A stretch of 13,307 bases of DNA. Source: Ardenticatenaceae bacterium (GTDB lineage Bacteria; Chloroflexota; Anaerolineae; Promineifilales; Promineifilaceae). The position numbers and the translations under genes are program-made. The DNA is taken from positions 1-13,307 of the forward strand of contig JACKBR010000087.1 of assembly GCA_020634495.1 (NCBI GenBank), given 5' to 3'. The notes under the pieces were generated by a model. The model was not told the origin of the DNA. It saw only the letters and a list, made by a program, of their open reading frames with translations, and searched no databases. Numbering within the stretch: position 1 is the stretch's first letter; every line of letters starts with the position of its first letter. Below are positions 6,930 through 13,307 of this stretch, in pieces.

Positions 6930-7527
6930 AATGTATGGCGAATAGAAAGCAGAAGCTGGAATTGACGTGGATTGGGAAGGAGGAGCGGCCACGGCTGGAG
7001 CCGCGTATTTTACTGGAGGAGCCGGAGCGGGGCTACCACGCCACCCACCGCGTGGGGGAAAATGATTTGTTTGATAACCGGCTGATTTTTGGCGACAACC
7101 TGCTGGCGCTGAAAGCCCTGGAACAGGAGTTTACGGGCAAAATCAAGTGCATTTACATTGACCCGCCGTTTAACACAGGCGAAGCGTTTGACCACTATGA
7201 TGATGCCTTGGAACATTCGATTTGGTTATCTTTGATGAGGGACAGATTGCAACTGTTGCATGGATTGCTTTCAAAAGAAGGAACATTACTGGTTCATATT
7301 GATGACAATGAGCTTGGTTACTTGATTGTTCTTCTGGATGAAATTTTTCAAAGAGCGAATCGAAAATATATGGTTGCCTTTAAGCAAAGTTCCGTATCAG
7401 GTCCAAAATCTATTAATCCAGGCCTAGTTTCTATATCAAGCTACATCTTAATATATGCCAAAGATACAAACTATTGGAATCCTCATAAATTGTATGTTCC
7501 CACTGCTAGAGATGGACGATACAACAA

Positions 7528-7535
7528 ATACATTG
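7528..7535 (+). repeat. Target-site duplication, left copy (8 bp)
   Basis: ATACATTG immediately before the left end of the IS, repeated at 9036-9043. Eight base pairs is the usual duplication length for the IS66 family. Confidence 0.93.
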
Positions 7536-7550
7536 GTAACTATTCAGGTA
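7536..7550 (+). repeat. Left terminal inverted repeat of the IS66 element
   Basis: GTAACTATTCAGGTA pairs with the right end at 9021-9035 with one mismatch at position 4. It begins directly after the target duplication. Confidence 0.92.
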
Positions 7551-7567
7551 GAAAACCTGTGGTATAA

Positions 7568-9031
7568 ATGATCATCATGGATGAGTTAGAGCAAGAAATA
7601 GAACGCCTCAAGCGGGAGAATCAGGAACTGCGCGACCTGTTGCAACAGGTTGTTGCCCAGTTAACGATTGCCGAAGAGACGATCAAACAATTGCGCCAAC
7701 ACCTTGGACAAAACAGCCATAACTCAAATTGGCCGTCTAGCCATGACCAAAGCCGCCAAAAAGCAAAACCGAAAAGCATGCGCCCCAAAACCAATCGTAA
7801 AGCAGGTGGGCAAGAAGGGCATGAGGGACACACGCTAAAATTCCAGCCTGAGCCAGATGTGGTCGAAAAACATCGTCTAACGCACTGCCAGCATTGCCAG
7901 TTACCTTTACCCCAAGACGGGGTGCCGTCAGCCATAACCAAACGACAAGTGCTAGAGCTGCCACCGCTGCGGTTTATCACGATTGAACATCAAGCAGAAA
8001 CCATCATGTGTTCCTGTTGTGGTGAAGCCACAACGGGTGAATTTCCAGATGGTGTCACGAACCCAGTACAATATGGTTCGCAGGTGAAACGGCTGGCTGT
8101 CTATCTACACACTGAGCAGTTCATACCCTATGAACGCGAACGTCAGATGTTGGCTGACTTGTTTGAGCTACCTATCGCCACAGGTTCGTTGCAAAACTTT
8201 GTTGAAGTCGCGGCGGTCAATGTCACCCCTGCTGCCGATGCCATCAAAGAAGCCCTTATCCAAGCGGAAGTGGCCCATGCCGATGAAACTGGATTCTATG
8301 TTAATGGGCAACGATGCTGGCTACATACGGTCAGCAGTGAAGAACTGACTTATTACGAACCGCACGCCAAACGGGGTCAGCAAGCAACCGACGACATTGG
8401 CGTTCTGCCCCAATTCAAAGGCATACTCGTCCATGATGCCTGGGCAACCTACTTCAAGTATCAATGTCTATCCCATGCCTTGTGTAATGCCCATCATTTG
8501 CGCGACCTGACGGCTATTGTTGAAAACGACCAGCAGCAATGGGCAGCTTTAATGATTGTCTGCCTATTATCAGCCAAAGAACTGGTTGCTGAAGCATGTC
8601 AAGCGGGGGGAAGCGAACTACCGACTGATGTTCTGGCACGAATTCAGCTGTTGTATGATGCCATTGTGGTCTTGGGTATGGAGGAAAACCCCTTACCAGA
8701 CCCTCAGCCACCACCGGACAAGCAGGGGCGGCGCAAGAAAACGAAAGCCCGCAATCTTGTGGAGCGGTTTGACAAGCACAAAGCGGCTATTTTGCTTTTT
8801 ATCCATGATTTTAAGGTGCCATTTGATAACAACCTGGCTGAACGTGACATTAGGATGATGAAGGTTCAGCAGAAAATCTCAGGCTGTTTTCGCAGTTGGG
8901 ATGGTGCTTTGCAATTCTGTCGCTTACGCAGCTACATCTCAACAATTCGCAAGCAAGGATTAAATGTATGGGAGGCATTGGGTTCCCTGTTTGATGATGA
9001 TGTCCTCATGCCTCAACTCATACCTGAATAG
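7568..9031 (+). CDS. tnpC: IS66-family transposase (TnpC-like), 487 aa
   Basis: A DDE transposase that moves the surrounding IS. Residues 4-47 form a leucine-rich coiled coil (ELEQEIERLKRENQELRDLL). Then follow a basic linker with the GGQEGHEGHT block (80-89), a zinc-finger segment with CQHC (107-110) and CSCC (148-151), and the catalytic domain. The likely catalytic residues are D239 (HADETG), D290 (VHDAW) and E425 (NNLAERDIR). Length and domain order are normal for IS66, and no frameshift or stop is seen, so it may be active. ATG 7568 is used; ATG 7577 is also possible. No clear ribosome binding site is present. The stop codon lies inside the right terminal repeat. Confidence 0.94.
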   Translation: MIIMDELEQEIERLKRENQELRDLLQQVVAQLTIAEETIKQLRQHLGQNSHNSNWPSSHDQSRQKAKPKSMRPKTNRKAGGQEGHEGHTLKFQPEPDVVEKHRLTHCQHCQLPLPQDGVPSAITKRQVLELPPLRFITIEHQAETIMCSCCGEATTGEFPDGVTNPVQYGSQVKRLAVYLHTEQFIPYERERQMLADLFELPIATGSLQNFVEVAAVNVTPAADAIKEALIQAEVAHADETGFYVNGQRCWLHTVSSEELTYYEPHAKRGQQATDDIGVLPQFKGILVHDAWATYFKYQCLSHALCNAHHLRDLTAIVENDQQQWAALMIVCLLSAKELVAEACQAGGSELPTDVLARIQLLYDAIVVLGMEENPLPDPQPPPDKQGRRKKTKARNLVERFDKHKAAILLFIHDFKVPFDNNLAERDIRMMKVQQKISGCFRSWDGALQFCRLRSYISTIRKQGLNVWEALGSLFDDDVLMPQLIPE

Positions 9032-9035
9032 ATAC
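9021..9035 (-). repeat. Right terminal inverted repeat of the IS66 element
   Basis: On the - strand it reads GTATCTATTCAGGTA, matching the left end at 14 of 15 bases. The transposase stop TAG (9029-9031) is within it. Confidence 0.92.
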
Positions 9036-9043
9036 ATACATTG
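9036..9043 (+). repeat. Target-site duplication, right copy (8 bp)
   Basis: ATACATTG directly after the right end of the IS. The mod reading frame resumes here with no further lesion up to its stop at 10278. Confidence 0.93.
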
Positions 9044-10143
9044 TAAATATAAATCAACCTTACTCACAATGGAGGTTAGTCACTTTAAGGGAAGCTCTTG
9101 CTGGTGCAGAAGGTGTTAGCACAGCAGAGTTGAGAAAAGCTTACCCTAAAAAAGTCGATCTTGAAACAAGACTAGAAGAATTTGTACTTGCTGATCCAAA
9201 TCGGGTTGTCAGAACCGCTCGTGTTAAACCAAGTGATATTAACGAAACTTGTCGCCCGGCTTTAGAAAGCAGCCAAAAGAATCCAGAAATAGTTTTCAAA
9301 GGGGAGCGCGAAGGAAAATCTGCCTTATATTTCCTAAATGGTGAACAACTAATATTCTATTCGGCAAAGGCAAAAGAGTTAGATGGACAATGGATAACAG
9401 GGCAAGCAGCCTCAACAATCTGGGATGATTTACTATCTAACAATCTTCACAATGAAGGCAACGTTCGGTTCCCCAAAGGAAAAAAACCAGAAGCACTATT
9501 AAAAAGAGTTTTAGAACTTTGTACAAATAAGAACGACTGGGTTTTAGATTCTTTCGCCGGGTCTGGAACAACAGGATCTGTAGCTCATAAAATGAAGCGG
9601 AAATGGATTATGGTCGAATTGGGAGATCACTGTCACACACATATTATTCCACGATTAAAAAGTGTTATTGATGGAACTGACACTAGTGGCATCACCAAAG
9701 CGGTCAACTGGCAGGGGGGCGGCGGCTTCCGCTACTTCCGGCTGGCTCCCTCGCTGCTGGCAAAAGACCGCTGGGGCAACTGGGTCATCAACAAAGCGTA
9801 TAACCCCACCATGCTGGCCGAAGCGGTGTGCAAGCTGGAAGGGTTCACCTATGCCCCCAGCGACAGCCAGTTCTGGCTCCACGGCCACTCCACCGAACAA
9901 GATTTTATCTACGTCACCACCCAAACCCTCAGCCATGAGCAATTGCAACTGCTAAACGAAGAGGTGGGCAGCCAGCGCACCCTGCTGGTGATGTGTGCCG
10001 CCTACCGCGCCGCCGCCGACACCGCCTACCCCAACCTCACCATCAAAAAAATTCCCCAGGCCGTTTTGCAGCGGTGTGAATATGGCAAGGATGATTACAG
10101 CCTGCGGGTGGAGAATTTGCCGCAAGCGGAGCCGTCAACCGAT

Positions 10144-10176
10144 AGAAGTTCGACTTTTGCTAAAAGTCGAACTTCT
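10144..10176. repeat. REP-like hairpin, variant copy 8, inside the mod coding frame
   Basis: Left arm AGAAGTTCGACTTTT, loop GCT, right arm AAAAGTCGAACTTCT: a perfect 15-bp stem although the arms differ from the consensus at two positions each. The changes are compensatory. It is read in frame as RSSTFAKSRTS without a stop. Confidence 0.93.
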
Positions 10177-10186
10177 GAGGGTGAGG

Positions 10187-10220
10187 AGAAGTTCAACTTC
10201 TCGGAAGAAGTTGAACTTCA
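10187..10220. repeat. REP-like hairpin, copy 9, inside the mod coding frame
   Basis: Left arm AGAAGTTCAACTTCT (10187-10201), loop CGGA, right arm matching the consensus except for the last base (A10220 in place of T). It is read in a different phase from copy 8, as EKFNFSEEVELQ. Confidence 0.9.
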
Positions 10221-10260
10221 ACGTGGGGGCGGCAAACAGCTACGTTTGGATTTAGGAGGG

Positions 10261-10293
10261 AAAAGTTCAACTTCTTGAAGAAGTTGAACTTTT
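10261..10293. repeat. REP-like hairpin, variant copy 10, containing the mod stop codon
   Basis: AAAAGTTCAACTTCTT (10261-10276) and its exact reverse complement (10278-10293) around one base, so the innermost pairs must open to form a loop. The outer AAAAG/CTTTT pair again differs from the consensus on both sides. The TGA stop of mod (10276-10278) lies in the centre. The element ends 2 nt before the Res ribosome binding site. Confidence 0.92.
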
Positions 10294-10295
10294 AA

Positions 10296-10300
10296 GGGAG
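10296..10300 (+). promoter_or_regulatory. Ribosome binding site of the res gene
   Basis: GGGAG, 6 nt before ATG 10307, directly after the right arm of hairpin copy 10. It supports the start at 10307. Confidence 0.7.
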
Positions 10301-10306
10301 ACACCC

Positions 10307-12988
10307 ATGAAGCATTACGTTCACGCGATTAACGGCCGTTTGAGCCTGCGCCCTCCACAGCGCGAATCATTAGAAATTCTGGATCGGGTAATGGAAATGG
10401 CCCAGCCGCACAAAAACGGCGATGCCGCCGACGCGCTGGCAATCATTCGGCAGCATTATCCCACCGTCACCGACTTTGAACGGGAGTTCCCGTCGCTCTG
10501 TTTTGCCCTGGCAACCGGCGTGGGCAAAACCCGGCTCATGGGGGCATTTATCGCCTATTTGCGGCTGGCACACGGTCTGCGAAACTTCTTTGTCCTCGCC
10601 CCCAACCTCACCATCTACAACAAACTCATCACCGACTTTACCCCCAACACCTCCAAATATGTTTTTCGCGGCATTGCTGAATTTGCCACCACGCCGCCCA
10701 TCATTGTCACGGGCGATAATTATGAAAGCGGGATTGGGACAAAACCATCGCTATTTGCCGGGTATGGGCAGGAAATTACGGTCAACATTTTCAACATTTC
10801 CAAAATCAACACCGAAGTACGGGGCGGCAAATCCCCCCGCATCAAGCGGCTGTCAGAATATATTGGCGATAGCTACTTCAACTATCTGGCTGAACTGCCC
10901 GACCTGGTGCTGCTGATGGATGAATCCCACCGCTACCGCGCCAGCGCCGGGGCGCGAGCCATCAACGAGCTAAAGCCGGTGCTGGGGCTGGAGCTAACGG
11001 CCACCCCGTTTGTGGAAACCAGCAGGGGGGCGGTGGCGTTCAAAAACGTCATTTATGATTATCCGCTGGCAAAAGCGCTGCAAGATGGCTTTGTCAAAGA
11101 GCCGGCCGTGGTGACGCAAAAAAACTTCCAGCCGCAAAACCACACCCTGGCCGAACTGGAGCAAATTAAGCTGGAAGACGGCATTCGGCTGCATGAAAAC
11201 ACAAAGGTGGAGCTGGAAACGTATGCACGGCAAACGGGGCAGCCAATCGTCAAGCCGTTTATGCTGGTCATTGCCCGCGACACCACCCACGCGGCGCAGT
11301 TGCTGGGACTGATGGAGTCGGAGGCGTTTTTTAACGGCCGTTATCAAAACAAAGTCATCCAAGTAGACTCCACCACCAAAGAAGAGGAAGTCATTGAGCG
11401 TTTGCTGGCCGTGGAAAGTGCCGACGAACCAACCGAAATCGTCATTCACGTCAACATGCTCAAAGAAGGGTGGGACGTAACCAACCTCTATACCATTGTC
11501 CCCCTTCGCGCCGCCAACGCCCGCATCCTCATTGAGCAATCTATTGGGCGTGGTTTGCGCCTACCCTATGGCAAACGGACGGGGGTGAGGCCGGTAGATC
11601 GCCTGAGCATTGTGGCCCACGACAAATTTCAGGAGATTGTGGACGAGGCCAACCGGCCCGATTCGGTCATTCGGCTGGAGCAGATCATTCTGGAGCCGGA
11701 AACGACGCAGCAGCGGATGCAAACCGTGGTGGCTGAACCCACCCTATTGCAACAGTGGAGCAAGGTGCCGTCTATCCCTGCCTCTGCGGAGAAAGAACCT
11801 CAGCTTGCCTCGCCTCCCGCTGTGTTCCAAACGGCTGAAGATCGGCAAATCGCACGGTTGACCTATGAGGTGATACAGAATCAGGGTGGGTTGCCATCTA
11901 CGGCGGCGTTGGGGGAAACGGCCGTTCGAGCCAAGATCATCAAAGAAGTGACAGCCGCCTATACTCCCCCAGCCCAGCCCACCCTGCCCGGCCTAGCAGC
12001 CAGCCCACCGCCAGACATCGGGCAAATTGTGCAGCAAGTAACCGAAATCGTGCGGCAAAACACCATTGATATTCCCCGCATTGTCGTGGTGCCAACCGGC
12101 GAACTCACCAGCGGCTTCCACCCCTTCCGGCTCGATACCAGCAACGTCCATTACCAGCCAGTTGACCGGGATTTACTCATCCAAACCCTGCACACCAATG
12201 CCCAAGAATCGCTCCACATGGGTGGGCGCATTGCCTCTGAAGAACGCCTAGAAGATTATCTGGTGCGGCAGTTGGTTGACTTTCCCGACATCTCCTACGA
12301 CGATCAGGCAGATCTGCTCTATGAACTCGCCGCAGACATGATCAGCCATCTGCAAAGCTACCTAGCAACTAACGACGAGGTATTAAATGTGGTGCTTGCC
12401 TATCAAAAGCCATTGGCACGGCTCATCCACGCCCAAATGCAGCCACACCGCTGGGAAAAAGTAGCGGGCTATGAAGCCAGGGTAACACAAGGGTTCACCC
12501 CGCTCAAACAAAGCGCGTTTACCGCCGAGGCAAATCAGCCGGTGCAAGATATTCACATGCCACCAGCCGACAAAAGCAAAATCAGGCGGCTGGTGTTTGG
12601 CAATTTTTCCCGCTGCCTCTATTCCTGTCAAAAGTTTGATTCCGACACCGAGCGCAAACTGGCCGTCATTTTAGAGCGAGAGTCAGAAAAATGGTTCAAA
12701 CCAGCCCTGGGGCAATTTCAAATTTATTACAAGCTGGGTTTGGAGCAAAAAGAGTATCAACCGGACTTTGTAGCTGAAACGACCGCTATGATTTACCTTT
12801 TGGAAACTAAGGCGGTCAACGAATTAAATCGTGAGGATGTGTTAGCCAAGCGGGATGCGGCTGTGACTTGGTGCCAATATGCTACCGAACATGCGCTGGC
12901 TCAGGGGGGAAAGCGGTGGCAGTACGCCCTGATTCCACATGATGTCATTACCGAAAACATGACGCTGGTGGGGTTGGTGCAGGTATAG
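10307..12988 (+). CDS. res: Type III restriction endonuclease subunit Res (893 aa)
   Basis: The motor and nuclease subunit of a type III restriction-modification system. It hydrolyses ATP, moves on DNA together with Mod, and cuts unmodified DNA. Visible motifs, in order: Walker A ATGVGKTR (69-76), DEAD-type box DESH (205-208), motif III TATP (231-234), motif V around MLKEGWDVTNL and motif VI QSIGRGLRLPYG at about 410-421. At the C-terminus is a PD-(D/E)XK-type nuclease site with PDF (D820) and LLETKA (E833, K835). The length is usual for the family and the frame is unbroken, so the protein itself looks intact. It is probably cotranscribed with mod (28 bp apart). Because type III Res needs Mod for target recognition, the broken mod gene should leave it idle unless another Mod exists in the cell. 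It carries three AACGGCCGTT palindromes (NGR, NGR and TAV). Confidence 0.95.
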   Translation: MKHYVHAINGRLSLRPPQRESLEILDRVMEMAQPHKNGDAADALAIIRQHYPTVTDFEREFPSLCFALATGVGKTRLMGAFIAYLRLAHGLRNFFVLAPNLTIYNKLITDFTPNTSKYVFRGIAEFATTPPIIVTGDNYESGIGTKPSLFAGYGQEITVNIFNISKINTEVRGGKSPRIKRLSEYIGDSYFNYLAELPDLVLLMDESHRYRASAGARAINELKPVLGLELTATPFVETSRGAVAFKNVIYDYPLAKALQDGFVKEPAVVTQKNFQPQNHTLAELEQIKLEDGIRLHENTKVELETYARQTGQPIVKPFMLVIARDTTHAAQLLGLMESEAFFNGRYQNKVIQVDSTTKEEEVIERLLAVESADEPTEIVIHVNMLKEGWDVTNLYTIVPLRAANARILIEQSIGRGLRLPYGKRTGVRPVDRLSIVAHDKFQEIVDEANRPDSVIRLEQIILEPETTQQRMQTVVAEPTLLQQWSKVPSIPASAEKEPQLASPPAVFQTAEDRQIARLTYEVIQNQGGLPSTAALGETAVRAKIIKEVTAAYTPPAQPTLPGLAASPPPDIGQIVQQVTEIVRQNTIDIPRIVVVPTGELTSGFHPFRLDTSNVHYQPVDRDLLIQTLHTNAQESLHMGGRIASEERLEDYLVRQLVDFPDISYDDQADLLYELAADMISHLQSYLATNDEVLNVVLAYQKPLARLIHAQMQPHRWEKVAGYEARVTQGFTPLKQSAFTAEANQPVQDIHMPPADKSKIRRLVFGNFSRCLYSCQKFDSDTERKLAVILERESEKWFKPALGQFQIYYKLGLEQKEYQPDFVAETTAMIYLLETKAVNELNREDVLAKRDAAVTWCQYATEHALAQGGKRWQYALIPHDVITENMTLVGLVQV

Positions 12989-13307
12989 ACGTTACAATAA
13001 AGAAAAAGAAGTTCAACTTCTCAGAACAATATGGATGGTGGCTGGCAGCATTGGTGGGACTGCTGGCGGTGGTGGGGTTGTTGTGGAAACAAACGGCCGT
13101 TTCCCCCCCCATCCTCGCCACCGACATCAACCAGCACCGGCTCGACATTGCCCTGCCCACGCCGCGCAATGATGTAGCTGTAAGCCAAAGCTTTGTACCG
13201 CGCTGGAACGGGCTGCGCGAAGTGGAGGTGATGGTGGTGCGGTATGGGGAGAAGGTGGACGGGGAAAACGGCCGTTTTTCCCTCCAACTCCGTGACGACA
13301 ACAACGC
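12943..13307 (+). CDS. N-terminal part of a membrane-anchored protein, start unclear (3' truncated by window)
   Basis: An open frame from 12943 runs off the window. From about 13000 it reads KKKKFNFSEQYGWW, then a hydrophobic segment (LAALVGLLAVVGLLW, about 13042-13086), then a soluble part with VSQSFVPRWNGLREVEVMVV and FSLQLRDDNN. A basic start followed by one membrane helix is a normal N-terminal anchor. I do not recognise the family with confidence; the QSFVP-GL-EVEV pattern resembles beta-sandwich segments of large membrane glycosyltransferase-like proteins. No ATG, GTG or TTG lies in frame before the membrane segment; the first are TTG 13051 and GTG 13054, inside it. The ATG at 13031 is in another frame. 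A half hairpin unit sits exactly where the start is expected. AACGGCCGTT occurs twice (TAV and NGR). The gene is either started at a rare codon or has lost its start. Confidence 0.6.
13007..13021. repeat. Half hairpin unit (left arm only)
   Basis: AGAAGTTCAACTTCT is an exact left arm with no right arm after it. It lies 18 nt after the res stop and within the frame of the next gene, read as KFNFS. Confidence 0.88.

Larger units (their letters stand above)
7536..9035 (+). mobile_element. Complete IS66-family insertion sequence (1500 bp, tnpC-only type)
   Basis: The element is bounded by 15-bp terminal inverted repeats. The left end is GTAACTATTCAGGTA (7536-7550) and the right end, read on the - strand, is GTATCTATTCAGGTA (9035-9021); they match at 14 of 15 positions. 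ATACATTG flanks both sides. It carries one gene, an IS66-type transposase, and lacks the small accessory genes tnpA and tnpB, as in the ISBst12-like group. It contains no AACGGCCGTT palindrome and no hairpin, unlike its surroundings, which suits a recent arrival. Confidence 0.94.
6935..10278 (+). pseudogene. mod: Type III restriction-modification DNA methyltransferase (Mod), interrupted by an IS66 element
   Basis: This gene encoded a type III Mod subunit, which recognises DNA, methylates it (probably adenine N6) and guides Res. Motif IV (IDPPFNTG, D76) precedes motif I (FAGSGTTG, about 9556-9579), the order of the beta class. An IS66-family element occupies 7536-9035. Removing it and one ATACATTG copy (1508 bp) joins the frames exactly (...RYNKYIVNINQPYSQW...), giving an otherwise intact 611-residue protein of normal length. 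As it stands, translation from 6935 stops at 7565-7567 after about 10 IS-encoded codons. The downstream part (from about 9036, first TTG at 9130) lacks motif IV. The gene is therefore probably inactive. The last 45 codons or so are made largely of three hairpin units, ending in a TGA inside the third. Res follows after 28 bp. Confidence 0.93.
619..13276. repeat. Dispersed 10-bp palindrome AACGGCCGTT (11 exact copies)
   Basis: Exact copies start at 619, 1717, 1874, 2917, 4491, 6102, 10331, 11333, 11917, 13092 and 13267. About 0.01 would be expected by chance in a random sequence of this length. Ten lie in coding regions, read as TAV (5) or NGR (5) and never in the third phase; one (6102) is in the RhuM-RAYT spacer. 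Several extend, for example GAAAACGGCCGTTTTC at 1871-1886. None lies in the IS66 element, RhuM or the RAYT gene. Near matches exist, such as GACGGCCGTT at 291. It behaves like the highly iterated palindromes known in cyanobacteria (HIP1), though the sequence differs. Confidence 0.9.

Noticed and set aside
2365..7000. CRISPR array
   Set aside because: The repeats are irregularly spaced between and inside genes, with no spacer-length units and no cas genes.
6935..10278. Two separate methylase genes or a frameshift
   Set aside because: The split is fully explained by an IS with inverted ends and an 8-bp target duplication; the two parts join in frame after its removal.
9130..10278. Functional short methylase starting at TTG 9130
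   Set aside because: It lacks motif IV (DPPF) and the frame is open upstream to the IS border, so it is a remnant of mod.
2365..10293. Hairpins as rho-independent terminators
   Set aside because: No T-run follows most stems, several lie within operons or coding frames, and the stems are AT-rich.
10994..11539. Long - strand open frame opposite res
   Set aside because: It lies wholly within the well-supported Res coding region and shows no domain or start signal.

Overview
The window is a 13.3 kb stretch of a bacterial defence-type gene cluster. Every recognisable gene is on the + strand. Base composition is intermediate. The organism cannot be identified from the sequence alone; a Chloroflexota-like or other multi-operon environmental bacterium is a low-confidence guess. 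Two sequence signatures give the region its character. One is a 10-bp palindrome, AACGGCCGTT, found exactly 11 times. The other is a family of about 33-34 bp perfect hairpins: two nearly palindromic 15-mers, AGAAGTTCAACTTCT and its reverse complement, around a 3-4 nt loop. There are ten full copies and two half copies.

Layout: (1) bases 2-2356, the 3' part of a SNF2/HepA-type helicase gene whose start lies outside the window; (2) a 58-bp tandem duplication carrying two hairpins; (3) 2477-2704, a 75-residue protein of unknown function, overlapping by 4 nt (4) 2701-4974, an SMC/RloC-like ABC ATPase with a CPVC zinc hook, a C-terminal RX5H (HEPN-like) motif and a terminal zinc ribbon; (5) 5023-6048, a RhuM-family protein; (6) 6215-6781, a Y1/HUH transposase of the REP-associated (RAYT) type, surrounded by the hairpins; (7) 6935-10278, a type III modification methylase gene split by a complete 1500-bp IS66-family element at 7536-9035 with an 8-bp target duplication; (8) 10307-12988, an intact type III Res subunit; (9) the start of a membrane-anchored protein running off the 3' edge.

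How they fit together: the SNF2 helicase, the small protein and the hook ATPase look like one translationally coupled module. That module is a plausible undescribed or uncommon anti-phage or DNA-surveillance system, with the ATPase C-terminus as candidate effector. It is followed by RhuM and a type III restriction-modification operon whose modification gene is now broken. The RAYT and the hairpins together look like a REPtron. The hairpins sit almost exclusively just after, or within, stop codons, and three in a row have become the translated tail of the methylase. The AACGGCCGTT palindrome occurs in the presumed host genes but not in the IS element, which suits a genome-wide iterated motif and a recent IS arrival.
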